DNA from: UBA721 sp002705165
GTDB lineage: Bacteria > Planctomycetota > Planctomycetia > Pirellulales > Pirellulaceae
Direction of reading: 5' to 3'
DNA: 64,000 bases
Assembly: GCA_045565995.1 (NCBI GenBank)
Contig: JBJLEF010000004.1
Span: 539,538 to 603,537 of the forward strand
In this document: in pieces, positions 1 to 8,551 of the stretch
Layout of the letters: every line of letters begins with the position of its first letter
Numbering within the stretch: the stretch's first letter is position 1
The notes under the pieces: model-generated
Told to the model about the DNA's origin: nothing
Databases searched by the model: none
What the model saw: the letters and a program-made list of their open reading frames with translations, nothing else
Program-made: the position numbers and the translations under genes

Positions 1-226
1 TGTTGCAATGTTCGGCGGAGGAACTAAAAAAGGATTCCTCTATGGTAAAACAGCTGACCAACGCCCGCTGTTGGCTGTGGAAAATCCTGTACCTGTCATG
101 GATCTTCACGCTACTATCTTTGCGGCGATGGGGATCAGCCCACAGACAGCCTTTGAAGTTGAGAAACGCCCGTTTTATGCAACCCGAGACGGCCACGGGA
201 AACCGGTATTAGACATCTTCAGCTAA
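1..226 (+). CDS. DUF1501 family protein, C-terminal fragment (5' end outside window)
   Basis: The frame is open from base 2 to the TAA at 224-226 and encodes the last ~74 residues of a longer protein. The segment FGGGTKKGFLYGKT, then VENPVPVMDLHATIF, AAMGI and KRPFYAT is the characteristic end of DUF1501 proteins, a planctomycete-rich alkaline-phosphatase/sulfatase-superfamily group usually exported by a Tat signal and often paired with DUF1549/DUF1553 cytochrome proteins. The partner and N-terminus lie to the left and cannot be judged. An internal ATG at 8 is not a plausible start, because the homologous region is continuous upstream of it. Family assignment is confident; substrate unknown. 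Confidence 0.85.
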   Translation, partial: VAMFGGGTKKGFLYGKTADQRPLLAVENPVPVMDLHATIFAAMGISPQTAFEVEKRPFYATRDGHGKPVLDIFS

Positions 227-252
227 GTGCAGATAACAAACCTAGGGACGAA

Positions 253-1080
253 TCAGTCCGCTAACCTGGAAGCGATTTCACCTTTGCGAATCACCTCTTT
301 CCGAAGACTGGCAAAATGGTCGACCGGATCGTGAAAGAAGTCCGACGGCATCTGGCCATAATATTCCATGGCACGATAGACCTTATCCCATCCGGCACGC
401 TCGGCTAATTCGTACGCACGCAAGCCCTTCACAATTCGCTCATCAGTATCGCTGAAGTCCCGGAATACGAAATGCCGTAATTTGGGGAAATAGGTAAAAC
501 GAACGAAAGGGTGCAGGCACAGCCATCTCATAATCTTACAATCGAATTCGGAAACTGCTTTTCTAACACCCGGCGCCACCGTCAGTTCCTGTTCACATCG
601 AAAAGACTGCTCAAATACATCCTTCTTTTCCCTCGCCGTTAGTTCCACATTCTTCCTTCGGGCGCGATGAACGCGATTCAAAGCGTCCAACAAATTAGGT
701 GGTACGATGTCTTCGGAACCTGATGTTTCTCCGTGAATTTTCGTAAATTCATAATTGGCATAGGTGTCGATACAGACTTCCCGATTGACTCGACGAAAGG
801 CTTCTGAGAATTCCCTCAAAATCCCAAGACGATAAGCTTTTTCACGAGCACTGTAGCAATAGCGATAGGCGATCAATCGCCCCAGACTTCCGCCGGCTTC
901 AAAATAACTAAGACCCCAAAGCGCACCGTGAGCGGCAATTTGAGAGAACGCGTGGTTACGCCCAGAATCAATATAAATATGGGTAAGAATGGCGACGCGA
1001 TGACGAATATCCATCAGGTTGCCCGCCAAAACCTCGCCTTCGGATTTCAGCTTCTCGTAAACATCTTGAAGGTCAGACAT
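253..1080 (-). CDS. hypothetical protein, 275 aa, mostly helical
   Basis: Long open frame on the minus strand with ordinary planctomycete-like composition, starting at ATG 1080. I do not recognise the family. The protein is rich in charged and aromatic residues, predicted largely helical, without a signal peptide or clear membrane segment. It contains many Arg/Glu pairs, a Tyr/Phe-rich centre (FVRFTYFPKLRHFVFRDF, about residues 193-210) and a motif EYYGQMPSDFFHDPVDHF (about 239-256). It is convergent with the DUF1501 gene (26 bp away) and seems to be monocistronic. A cytoplasmic role is likely; no function is proposed. Confidence 0.7.
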   Translation of the reverse strand: MSDLQDVYEKLKSEGEVLAGNLMDIRHRVAILTHIYIDSGRNHAFSQIAAHGALWGLSYFEAGGSLGRLIAYRYCYSAREKAYRLGILREFSEAFRRVNREVCIDTYANYEFTKIHGETSGSEDIVPPNLLDALNRVHRARRKNVELTAREKKDVFEQSFRCEQELTVAPGVRKAVSEFDCKIMRWLCLHPFVRFTYFPKLRHFVFRDFSDTDERIVKGLRAYELAERAGWDKVYRAMEYYGQMPSDFFHDPVDHFASLRKEVIRKGEIASRLAD

Positions 1081-1239
1081 AAGCTTCGCAGAATGGGATA
1101 CACAACTACTATCAATGGGGATTCATTCTACTAAAAGCATTCTCCAAGCGGCAAACCTAATCGACAAATGCAAGCCGTTAACAAACTCCCGGAAAGCTAC
1201 CTCAGAGAGCACTACTCTATGGATCCATCGATCCACACG

Positions 1240-1998
1240 TTACTGATTATCAGGCTGGAGAGAAGGGTCCTTTAACAGAAGCAGGATTTTCGTGCGATTT
1301 CGAACTCTAGCCATCTCTAAGGGGGTCTGACCATCGCTACGCGGTTTATTGATGTTGGCTCCGGATTCGATCAGAATTTTGGCCGCCTCCGTACTTCCCC
1401 TGGTAATGGCCCTATGTAACGGTGTTTCCTGATCCCTACCTGCGGCCAGATCAATGTCTGCTCCGTCGGCTAGCAACTGCTTGATAAGGTTGACGTCATT
1501 TCTCTCCGCTGCCTTGTAAAGCGGCGTCTCCGCTAATTGTTGTTTGGGTGACACGGAAGCTTCAGTCGTCGGTTTTTGCCCCAGAAACAAAAGAATTTCA
1601 GTTCGGTTGCGAACCCGCGCCATCTCTAAGGGGGTCTGACCATCGCTACGCGGTTTATTGATGTTGGCTCCGGATTCGATCAGAATTTTAGCAGCTTCCG
1701 TACTTCCTCTGGTAATGGCTCGATGAAGTGGCGTTTCCTGATCTTTACCTGCGGCCAAGTCAATGTCGGCTCCCTCGGCTAACAACTGTTTTATGCGTGC
1801 TACGTCATTGCTCTCGGCAGCCTTATAAAGCGGTGTTTCGGCTAAGTGCTGATTGGGTGATACGGAAGTTTCAGTCGTTGGTGTTACTGGCACTTCTGCG
1901 GTGTTCTGGGTTGGATCCGACTGCGTATCAGCACAGCCAGAAAGCATGGTTAAGGTAACTACAATGAGGGCTAAGCGGCCTGGGAATTTAATCATCAT
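1240..1998 (-). CDS. ankyrin-repeat lipoprotein
   Basis: 252 residues starting at ATG 1998, with AGGAG six bases upstream. Residues 1-22 form a lipoprotein signal with the lipobox MLSGC (Cys22), followed by a Ser/Thr/Pro-rich linker. The rest is two copies of a 103-residue block (residues 41-143 and 144-246), each with about three ankyrin motifs, for example ETPLYKAAE, ETPLHRAITRG and GQTPLEMARVR. Ankyrin repeats mediate protein-protein contacts, so this is probably a membrane-anchored scaffold or inhibitor facing the periplasm. The two blocks differ at only a few residues, so the duplication is recent. No partner gene is evident. Confidence 0.85.
   Translation of the reverse strand: MMIKFPGRLALIVVTLTMLSGCADTQSDPTQNTAEVPVTPTTETSVSPNQHLAETPLYKAAESNDVARIKQLLAEGADIDLAAGKDQETPLHRAITRGSTEAAKILIESGANINKPRSDGQTPLEMARVRNRTEILLFLGQKPTTEASVSPKQQLAETPLYKAAERNDVNLIKQLLADGADIDLAAGRDQETPLHRAITRGSTEAAKILIESGANINKPRSDGQTPLEMARVRNRTKILLLLKDPSLQPDNQ
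1261..1878 (-). repeat. 309-bp in-frame tandem duplication inside the ankyrin lipoprotein gene
   Basis: Unit 1 (1570-1878) and unit 2 (1261-1569) are directly adjacent and nearly identical over long stretches; for example the segment starting GCCATCTCTAAGGGGGTCTG occurs at 1310 and again at 1619, exactly 309 bases apart. The period is 103 codons, so the frame is kept. Gain or loss of a unit by recombination would change the ankyrin solenoid length without destroying the gene. Confidence 0.9.
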
Positions 1999-2047
1999 TT
2001 AGATCTCCTAATTGCCTTTAATCTGAGAGTGCCATTGTTACGTGGTG

Positions 2048-2485
2048 TCATCTATGAAATGTTGCAGGTTGAAAAATCTTCTTAGGGACCACCAAGTAAG
2101 CGTCAACGAACCTTCTATGGCCATAGTTTAAGGAATAATCGGTTACCTCTACCAGTATTAAAAACACTACAAAGTTATAGGCCTGTAGCACGTATTGCCA
2201 CAAAATCAGATCCTGCCTGCCCTCTGGACGGTACTCCGGTATTCGGCCGTGATATCCGGTTGAACTTTTATGAGAACGATCGATAACGACGGAAGATTTG
2301 AGCCTGTCCCAAAATAGATATTCCGTGAGCAAATCGAAACCCATTTCATGGTCATACCGTGACGATCCTCCTAAAGAAACGGAAAACGGGACTTCACTGT
2401 CAACGGGGGATCTACTGGATGATTTAATAAAAAAGGCCTCCGACATACGATTCCAAATGTCGGAGGCCCGGAAGAGTAACACCAA
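2048..2485 (-). CDS. doubtful small ORF (up to 145 aa)
   Basis: Open frame with no recognisable family. The C-terminal half (segments such as YHGRIPEYRPEGRQDLILWQ and FVVFLILVEVTDYSLNYG) has a protein-like mix of residues, but there is no good ribosome-binding site. The 5' end overlaps the strong hairpin at 2435-2468, which would place the start codon inside a terminator stem. An internal ATG at 2446 also lies in the stem. It may be a relic or chance ORF. Included only because the stretch contains no other gene. Confidence 0.22.
   Translation of the reverse strand: MVLLFRASDIWNRMSEAFFIKSSSRSPVDSEVPFSVSLGGSSRYDHEMGFDLLTEYLFWDRLKSSVVIDRSHKSSTGYHGRIPEYRPEGRQDLILWQYVLQAYNFVVFLILVEVTDYSLNYGHRRFVDAYLVVPKKIFQPATFHR
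2425..2468 (-). terminator. intrinsic-terminator-like hairpin (minus strand)
   Basis: Perfect 12-bp inverted repeat, 2435-2446 and 2457-2468, with a 10-base loop. Read on the minus strand the stem is followed at once by TTTTTTATT. It is the classic rho-independent layout, but no clear minus-strand gene lies upstream of it, which suggests that it ends a short non-coding transcript. Confidence 0.6.
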
Positions 2486-2555
2486 CGACTAGTTGGCTAC
2501 CAATTATTCATGCAATGTCCAATAGCACGAACAGTCTGAAAGCTTTTACAATTAC

Positions 2556-2604
2556 AGAAAAACAAAAAGAACCTCCGGTAGCATTATCCAACTACCGAAG
2601 GTTC
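2556..2604 (-). terminator. second intrinsic-terminator-like hairpin (minus strand)
   Basis: 13-bp inverted repeat, 2569-2581 and 2592-2604, with a 10-base loop. The single imperfect pair becomes a G-U wobble in minus-strand RNA and a C-A mismatch in plus-strand RNA, which favours the minus strand. On that strand the stem is followed by a T-rich run (complement of the A-rich 2556-2568). Its loop ends TCCAA, as does the loop of the neighbouring hairpin. Confidence 0.6.
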
Positions 2605-2813
2605 AAGAGGGATCGGAAAGCCAACAACCCCAGCGACTTTCCTCTTCTATTATTCCCGGCGAATTCCAATTGGTTAGTTTTTATCCAGTCAATTTATCTG
2701 CGTTTTGAGCGCTTTCTCGAGTTAAGGGTCGTGGAAGCCAGCGACTTTGTCGACTCACCTTTTCAAATACGTCCTAAAACTAAACGCACGCTCAGGTCCC
2801 ATTTTTACAAACC

Positions 2814-2850
2814 GCAAAAAAGAACCGGGGGCGCCACTTGGCGTCCCCGG
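2814..2850. terminator. third GC-rich hairpin, possibly bidirectional terminator
   Basis: 11-bp stem, 2825-2835 and 2840-2850, with loop ACTT and one G-T pair. A run of A (2815-2820) precedes it, giving a T-run on the minus strand, and GTTTTT follows about nine bases after on the plus strand, so it could end transcription in either direction. No protein-coding gene is seen for several hundred bases on either side. Confidence 0.5.
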
Positions 2851-3186
2851 ATGCCCCGTTTTTCCGCGCCGGCCTTTCGGCTTCAGCAACACCTTCCACG
2901 GAGGTTCGAAAGGGGAGTAGATGCTACCTACACGGAAACCCTAGAGTTAATCAGATTGAATTTTTCAACTTATTTACTAACCGTCGCCAGGTCTAATTCA
3001 CAACCAGTTTTTTCGACTTTTTTGGTATTAAACAATAGGCACCGAGAACCTCGATCGCAATCATCTTCTGTCGAACAATTATAAATAGATTGATATCCAT
3101 ATCTTGAGCAAGTCCCACTGATTGACGAGGGGTTACAAAACTGCTGTAATCGCGGACGAACGGTACCTTGAGATTGAAAAAGAGTA

Positions 3187-4206
3187 ATGCGAAACAAAAG
3201 TGAGGAAAAAACGGTTGCGATTATCGGCGCTGGGATCTCCGGGCTAACAGCAGCTCGTATGTTAACTGACGCCGGCATTAAAGTTACCGTTTTTGAGAAG
3301 AGCAGGGGAGTCGGAGGCAGGACGGCTAATCGCAGATCGGAACACGGATCTTTTGATCACGGGGCCCAATACTTCACTGTCAAGGACCGTGAATTCCGCA
3401 GTTTAATAGACAGGTTAATATCGAAGGGTGCGGTAGCATCCTGGACCAACCCGGCCGACCCGTCTAGTCCTGACATTGTCCATCTCAACAACGGCGTGAT
3501 TTCCCAACGCTCGTTGAGTAATGAGAAATATGTTGGTACCCCGGCGATGAACAGCATTTGCAAACATTTGTCTCAGGAAATTGAAGTCGTATTTAACTCT
3601 AGAGTCGTCGAGGTTCTCGAGTGTCCCGGAAAAGTTGAACTTCGGTTGCAGGGTGAGGAGAAAGCCACTGGCTATGACGGTGTCATCATCAGCACTCCGA
3701 GTTTTCAAGCCTCCGAACTAACAAAAGAGTGGCCAAAGCTAAGTGCAGCACTAGAGGCCATTGAGATGCGGCCGTGCTGGGCATGCCTCGCCACTTTCGA
3801 ACACCCGGTGACCTCCGATTGGGTCGGTGCCTTCCTTAAGGACAGCCATATCGCGTGGATAGCTCGTAACAATACGAAACCTGGTCGCAATTCGAAGACC
3901 GAAAATATAGTCATTCATGCCACGGCGGAATGGAGCCAAGCTCATCTGAAAACCTCCCAACATGCTGTAGCGGAGATGTTACTCGAAGAATTTTGGTTAA
4001 AGACGGGACTTAGCCGACAACCGGCGGGCTATCTCAATGCCCATTTATGGAGGTATGCAGTCGCAGCGGAGGAACTTCATCTGGAGTGCTTAAGCTCCTC
4101 AAGTTCTAACTTAGTTATTTGTGGCGATTGGGCTCACGGCTCAAGGGTGGAAGGTGCATTCCTAAGCGGGCGTTCTGCCTCAACAAAAATGCTGGCAAAG
4201 TTGTAA
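3187..4206 (+). CDS. renalase-like FAD-dependent amine oxidase/oxidoreductase
   Basis: 339 residues from ATG 3187. The N-terminus has the Rossmann dinucleotide-binding fingerprint VAIIGAGISGLTAARML (residues ~10-26), the FAD-binding acidic residue in VTVFEKSRGVGGR (~33-45), then DHGAQYFTV, typical of the renalase/NAD(P)-binding amine-oxidase branch. The C-terminus has the second FAD motif, CGDWAHGSRVEGAFLSG (~314-330), which contacts the flavin. Length fits the family (about 330-350). No signal peptide, so cytoplasmic. The natural substrate of bacterial relatives varies; renalase proper oxidises isomeric dihydro-NAD(P). A lipoprotein gene follows 25 bp downstream. Confidence 0.85.
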   Translation: MRNKSEEKTVAIIGAGISGLTAARMLTDAGIKVTVFEKSRGVGGRTANRRSEHGSFDHGAQYFTVKDREFRSLIDRLISKGAVASWTNPADPSSPDIVHLNNGVISQRSLSNEKYVGTPAMNSICKHLSQEIEVVFNSRVVEVLECPGKVELRLQGEEKATGYDGVIISTPSFQASELTKEWPKLSAALEAIEMRPCWACLATFEHPVTSDWVGAFLKDSHIAWIARNNTKPGRNSKTENIVIHATAEWSQAHLKTSQHAVAEMLLEEFWLKTGLSRQPAGYLNAHLWRYAVAAEELHLECLSSSSSNLVICGDWAHGSRVEGAFLSGRSASTKMLAKL

Positions 4207-4231
4207 CTCCGTGCAAAGAATACCGGCTACC

Positions 4232-4915
4232 ATGTGGCGAACTTCACTTTACACCCTATTAGCTGTACTAATCGGATGTAACAACAACGCGCCCTCAAGT
4301 CAAACGGCCCCCAGGCAACGGCTAGAGACTGCTGTGCAAACACTTATCAACTCATTACCGAAAGCGGTCGGTTGCCTAGACCAATTGCCGGGTGGCAAGA
4401 ATGGTCCTGTTCTGTTTCGTCGGTGGGAACTACATATCGAAAATCTATCTCATCAGATCCAGGTTGAACGCGAGGGCGAGTTAGAACCTCGACTCAAGCT
4501 TATCGCCAAAGGTTTCTGCAGGCATTTCGCCGCTCCACCGGAAAGTCGCCCCGACTTATTTTTCTTAGATCGGGATTCTGCTCTCCATTCAGAGCTAGTG
4601 ATAGATTTCGATTGGATTTGGGGAGATAAGATCGACTGGGGCCCCGAAAGTTTACGTGATCTGAGCCCTCTCGATTACAATGTCGATCTCTTGGATGACC
4701 AGATAATCGCTATCGCCGAGTATCGGTGGGATCCGTTGATGGACAATTGGGTTCCGATCTCGGGGCAGGGGGAACTGCTGTGGCCATTTGCTGCCCTTAA
4801 ACTCTCGCCTGAAGTAGAAGAGTTGTACGCTCCGATACCCAGCAAGCAACAATCATGGCGTAATGAATGGCAACAATGGTTTGGCCGCAAGAAACCAGAC
4901 CTATCATCGAACTAA
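4232..4915 (+). CDS. hypothetical lipoprotein
   Basis: I choose ATG 4232 rather than GTG 4211, because it gives a compact signal, MWRTSLYTLLAVLIGC, with the lipobox cysteine as residue 16. The mature part is about 210 residues, acidic, rich in Trp/Leu/Asp, with segments GGKNGPVLFRRWELHIENLS and DLFFLDRDSALHSELVIDFD. I do not recognise a domain. It probably sits on a membrane facing the periplasm and may be cotranscribed with the flavoprotein 25 bp upstream. Confidence 0.65.
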   Translation: MWRTSLYTLLAVLIGCNNNAPSSQTAPRQRLETAVQTLINSLPKAVGCLDQLPGGKNGPVLFRRWELHIENLSHQIQVEREGELEPRLKLIAKGFCRHFAAPPESRPDLFFLDRDSALHSELVIDFDWIWGDKIDWGPESLRDLSPLDYNVDLLDDQIIAIAEYRWDPLMDNWVPISGQGELLWPFAALKLSPEVEELYAPIPSKQQSWRNEWQQWFGRKKPDLSSN

Positions 4916-5557
4916 GCCTTTATTAATCAACATCCATTCGATTACGTAGCGAGCCCACGCAATCATACTGGGGCGATGTACGAGCCCTACCTTATGCTTC
5001 AGTTGCGGGGCTCGAAAAAAACGGTGCCTAAGGCCCTCGGCACGTGGCACGGAGAAGGTGCCGAGGGCCCGCTCATGGCATCTAGGAGCAAAGCGGAAGA
5101 AAAGCTCCTGTAATTATTTATGCCCTAACGTCTTAAACGCCTACCTCTATCACATCAAACTTCAAGCAGTTTACCGCCAAGATTCTAAAGGCTAGTTCGT
5201 TTGATCATCCAAGGACCAACTATATTCTCCGGAGGCTTGTTCACGATTGCTCTAATTAAAATTCATTATTCAGCTCGGCTGTAAGGTTCCTATCGAAGAG
5301 GCCTTCTCAGGGACAGTCAGAGCGAGTTAAACCTTAGTAAAGCCCCTTATTTGCGCCGACCACTGTGAGACCTTTAACAATTCCACATTTAACGCGAGAG
5401 AGAATTCTTTTTTTCCTTATTTCATAGACTGTTCGATCACATGAATACGACTTAAATGGTCGTAGTAACGTAACCCCCTCTTCCGGAATGACTAGAGCGT
5501 GCCCCCGGCAAATAGATGAGCCTATTTACCGGGGGTTTGGTTTTCAAATACAGAGTT
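4916..5557. other. non-coding stretch with competing hairpins
   Basis: No gene is seen. The notable feature is a perfect 12-bp inverted repeat at 5032-5043 and 5058-5069. It overlaps a competing pairing: GTGCC at 5024-5028 can pair with GGCAC at 5039-5043, and GGCAC at 5046-5050 could also pair with GTGCC at 5058. A smaller repeat (4981-4987 with 5008-5014) lies just upstream. This could be a structured RNA leader or a terminator for the minus strand (A-run at 5014-5020). The rest, 5070-5500, shows nothing recognisable. Confidence 0.4.
5502..5544 (+). terminator. intrinsic-terminator-like hairpin upstream of zinc-ribbon gene
   Basis: 14-bp inverted repeat with one mismatch, 5502-5515 and 5522-5535, loop of six, followed by TTTGGTTTT on the plus strand. 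It lies 14 bases before the start codon at 5558, so it may act as a terminator or attenuator in the leader of that gene instead of the end of a distant upstream transcript. Confidence 0.5.
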
Positions 5558-5857
5558 ATGATGCGACATATTGAATTCCTCTGTCCCGAATGCGGCACCC
5601 TGATTACGATCCGCAGTATCGATTTGGAAGCTAGCTTATGTTGTTTAAGTTGCAATCTGATTTTCAATCTTAAAGACCATCTGGACAGTGAATCTCGCAG
5701 CTTGTTAAGGCGAATGTCCGCTGAGGATTACCTGACACTTGGAAACGGGCTTTATGAGATTGAAGGCGCTAAATTAATGGCATCAACAGAAACTCCACCG
5801 CAGTTCGATGATCAGATGCTTCCCCGCGCCCCGGGTGAGAATACTCAAGAGAATTAG
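5558..5857 (+). CDS. small zinc-ribbon protein
   Basis: About 99 residues. I choose ATG 5558, because an ATG at 5516 would start inside the hairpin stem-loop. The N-terminal half has a treble-cysteine zinc ribbon: LCPECGT (Cys7, Cys10 by position) and CCLSCNLIF, followed by a helical charged tail. Such MJ0042-like ribbons are common at the N-termini of planctomycete proteins. The stop is 4 bp before the cytochrome c start, so the two are probably cotranscribed. Function unknown; metal binding is the only supported property. Confidence 0.65.
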   Translation: MMRHIEFLCPECGTLITIRSIDLEASLCCLSCNLIFNLKDHLDSESRSLLRRMSAEDYLTLGNGLYEIEGAKLMASTETPPQFDDQMLPRAPGENTQEN

Positions 5858-5861
5858 AGCA

Positions 5862-7268
5862 ATGGCTAGAAACTCCTTTTCCCTACGCATTGTACCTCTC
5901 GCGATTGCTCTGCTGCCATGTTGTTTTGGGTCTGCTGAGTGCTTAGAAGAGATTGCGGGACAAAAGCCGGCGACCGCTGAGGCGGAGCGTGCATCGCGTG
6001 GCTACAGCTTGCTGGTAGATACACCTTTGCTGAAGAGCGACTTCACGCAGGAAGTATTCGACAATTTATGGCAAGTTTGGCCAAAGGCTCTAAGCGAACA
6101 CGCCCGCTCAGCCTCGCCAGATGTTCGTCGGAAGATGGCCTTCTCAAGATACGGACTTACCGCGCGAGCCGACAATCCAGAAAAGCCCCTTCAATACGTG
6201 GTAGATGCGTCAGGGAACTGGACTATGAATTGTTTTGCCTGTCATGGAGGCACCGTTTATGGAAAACCAGTAGCAGGAGCACCAAACAATCGTTTGGCTC
6301 TACAAACTCTGACCGAAGAAGTCCGACAAACCAAACTCCAACTCGGTAAGCCTCTGTCACGAATGGACCTTGGCTCACTCGTCATCCCCCTAGGGACGAC
6401 GAACGGCACTACGAACGCAGTCGTCTTTGGGATGGGCCTGATGAGCCAGAGAGATGAAAATCTAAACGTCGTGTTTTCTCCACCAAAGCGTTTCATCCAC
6501 CACGATATGGATGCACCTGCCTGGTGGACCTTTCACAAGCGTCCTAATCTGTACATTGATGGATTTGCCCAAAAAGGCCATCGAGGATTGATGCAGTTCC
6601 TAATGATTCCAGAGAATGATCGAAATTTTTTCATCGAACACGAGGAAGATTTCCGAGACGTCTCAGCTTATATTTCGTCTTTGCGGGCTCCGGAGTATCG
6701 AGGAGCTATTAATGACTCGCTTGCCTCGAGTGGCCAGGTCGTCTTTGAAACTAATTGCTCCAAGTGCCATGGAACTTATGGCGAGACCCCCGTCTACCCT
6801 AATGTTCGTGTTGACTTAAGCGATATCGGGACTGATCCTGTGCGTCTCCATGCTCTGGAAATCGAAGGGCGAAGGAAATATTCTCGCAGTTGGTTTGCAC
6901 ACGCTAATGAGGAAGGCGAGCAAGAGACTGTCGTGGATCCGAAAGGTTACGTTGCCCCTCCGCTGGATGGTATTTGGGCTTCAGCGCCTTACTTGCATAA
7001 CGGCAGTATTCCCACGCTATGGCACCTTCTCAACCCTGACAAACGACCAGCTATTTGGAAACCAGTGAGCGAGGACTTTGATGAGCAATTAGTCGGGCTC
7101 AGCGTCAAGGAAATCAGAGAGATCCCCTTTTCTGAACCTGATGCGGCTATTCGTCGAAGTTACTTCGACACCAGGAAGTTAGGAAAAAGCAATACAGGCC
7201 ATGATTACCCTGCTGTCCTGACAGATACCCAACGTAAAGCGTTGTTAGAATATCTAAAAACGCTTTAA
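5862..7268 (+). CDS. exported di-haem c-type cytochrome
   Basis: 468 residues from ATG 5862; an upstream in-frame ATG at 5808 would overlap the zinc-ribbon gene and add a non-signal extension. Residues 1-26 form a signal peptide. Two covalent-haem motifs are present: NCFACHGG (Cys124, Cys127, His128) and NCSKCHGTYG (Cys299, Cys302, His303). The C-terminal segment APPLDGIWASAPYLHNGSIP resembles the distal ligand region of MauG/di-haem-peroxidase-like and large planctomycete cytochromes. It should act in periplasmic electron transfer. Substrate is not evident, and the only near neighbour (zinc ribbon) does not help. Confidence 0.8.
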   Translation: MARNSFSLRIVPLAIALLPCCFGSAECLEEIAGQKPATAEAERASRGYSLLVDTPLLKSDFTQEVFDNLWQVWPKALSEHARSASPDVRRKMAFSRYGLTARADNPEKPLQYVVDASGNWTMNCFACHGGTVYGKPVAGAPNNRLALQTLTEEVRQTKLQLGKPLSRMDLGSLVIPLGTTNGTTNAVVFGMGLMSQRDENLNVVFSPPKRFIHHDMDAPAWWTFHKRPNLYIDGFAQKGHRGLMQFLMIPENDRNFFIEHEEDFRDVSAYISSLRAPEYRGAINDSLASSGQVVFETNCSKCHGTYGETPVYPNVRVDLSDIGTDPVRLHALEIEGRRKYSRSWFAHANEEGEQETVVDPKGYVAPPLDGIWASAPYLHNGSIPTLWHLLNPDKRPAIWKPVSEDFDEQLVGLSVKEIREIPFSEPDAAIRRSYFDTRKLGKSNTGHDYPAVLTDTQRKALLEYLKTL

Positions 7269-7330
7269 TTCGTATTCCTTACGACACAAATAGACATTTT
7301 CATCCTCCACCGCATAGAGAGGGTAATCTA

Positions 7331-8551
7331 TTAGGGATTCGCAGCAAGAGCCTCTTCCACGGTCAAACTCCATATCGGAAATGGATCCTCAAGCCCCTTC
7401 CAGGCTTCAATACCTTCCGCAACTTCTTCCTCCGTTAACAAGCATTTTTCCAGTGACTCACAGAGTACCGTCTCGTCCATACCAATGCCAATGAACACTA
7501 GTTCCTGACGGCAATCGCCTACTTCGGGATTCCATTTCTTCTCCAACTCAGCTTCGATTACCGGGGAGTCCGGCCAGTGTTCACGGGGAACCGCTGCCCA
7601 CCAGAAGCCGCCGAAATCCAGTCGCGCGACACGTCCGGCCTGAGACCAAACGCCAATTTTATCGAGACGAGAGGCAAGCCAAAAGAACCCTTTACTTCGC
7701 AGCACACCCTGCCAGTCTTGATTAAGAAGATCGTGGAACCGTTGGGGATGAAAAGGGCGACGAGAACGATAAACAAAACTAGCGACGCCATACTCTTCCA
7801 CCTCACTTGCTCCATCGTCTCGCAGTGTAAGTTGCCAGCCTTTACTCTGCTTCGCGACCTCAAAATCAAAGCGACCGGTCCCCATGATTCGTGATGGTTC
7901 CACACGGCCAAACGATGATCGCAGTTTAAGTGCGTGCGGATTCAGATGCTCAATGAAGCCATCTAAAGTTGCCAATGTCTCCTCGTCAATGAGATCCGTT
8001 TTGTTCAGTACAATGACGTTGGCAAATTCGGCTTGCTCAGTTAAAAGATCTGCCACGGTTCGGGGGTCGTCCTCCGTGGCCGCCTGATCCATACTTTGCA
8101 AATCCCTACCTATTTTCAGATCTTCCAAAAAGTTGGCGGCATCCACGACCGTAACCATCGTATCCAACTCGGCAATTTCTGAGAGCGGCGTACCATCACC
8201 GATTGCGAACGTAAACGTATCCGCGACAGGCGCGGGTTCGGAAATACCTGTCGACTCTATTAACAGATAATCGAATCGTCCTTCGGCCGCCAAGTCTGCA
8301 ACTTCGGCGAGCAGATCTTCACGCAGCGTGCAGCAGATACAGCCATTGGTCATCTCGACAAGCTTCTCTTCTGTTCGACTTAACGCTGCCTCACCACCCA
8401 CGATCAGCTGCGCATCGATATTCACCTCACTCATGTCATTGACGATGACGGCAACACGCAAACCTTCGCGATTTGCCAAAACATGATTAAGAAGCGTGGT
8501 CTTTCCAGCGCCCAAGAATCCGGAGAGTACCGTGACAGGTAGTTTCTTCAT
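7331..8551 (-). CDS. COG0523 GTPase, CobW/ZigA-like metallochaperone (operon gene 6)
   Basis: 406 residues. G1 P-loop GFLGAGKTT (11-19), the Cys-X-Cys-Cys metal site GCICC (Cys71, Cys73, Cys74), Walker-B-like LLIESTGISEP and the guanine-specificity motif LNKTD are all present, plus a CobW C-terminal domain. The family inserts or delivers metals (zinc in ZigA/ZNG1-type, cobalt in CobW, nickel in HypB-like relatives). The start codon overlaps the stop of the preceding gene (TAATG at 8551), so translation is coupled. It is the last gene of a six-gene operon whose first gene is a paralogue. A zinc-starvation role is the likeliest, by analogy. Confidence 0.88.
   Translation of the reverse strand: MKKLPVTVLSGFLGAGKTTLLNHVLANREGLRVAVIVNDMSEVNIDAQLIVGGEAALSRTEEKLVEMTNGCICCTLREDLLAEVADLAAEGRFDYLLIESTGISEPAPVADTFTFAIGDGTPLSEIAELDTMVTVVDAANFLEDLKIGRDLQSMDQAATEDDPRTVADLLTEQAEFANVIVLNKTDLIDEETLATLDGFIEHLNPHALKLRSSFGRVEPSRIMGTGRFDFEVAKQSKGWQLTLRDDGASEVEEYGVASFVYRSRRPFHPQRFHDLLNQDWQGVLRSKGFFWLASRLDKIGVWSQAGRVARLDFGGFWWAAVPREHWPDSPVIEAELEKKWNPEVGDCRQELVFIGIGMDETVLCESLEKCLLTEEEVAEGIEAWKGLEDPFPIWSLTVEEALAANP

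Larger units (their letters stand above)
2486..3186. other. 700-bp gene-poor stretch with hairpins
   Basis: I find no convincing coding region here; the longest plus-strand frame (2515-3084) has unconvincing composition, no family signature and runs through two strong hairpins. Besides the hairpins at 2569-2604 and 2825-2850, short accessory inverted repeats occur beside them (GGAAAG...CTTTCC near 2614-2641). Small RNA genes on the minus strand are the most reasonable content. The promoter of the flavoprotein gene at 3187 should lie near 3080-3170. Confidence 0.4.

Noticed and set aside
2515..3084. 189-codon plus-strand frame as a gene
   Set aside because: It runs through two strong terminator-like hairpins, is very rich in Arg/Ser/Phe, has no ribosome-binding site and no family resemblance.
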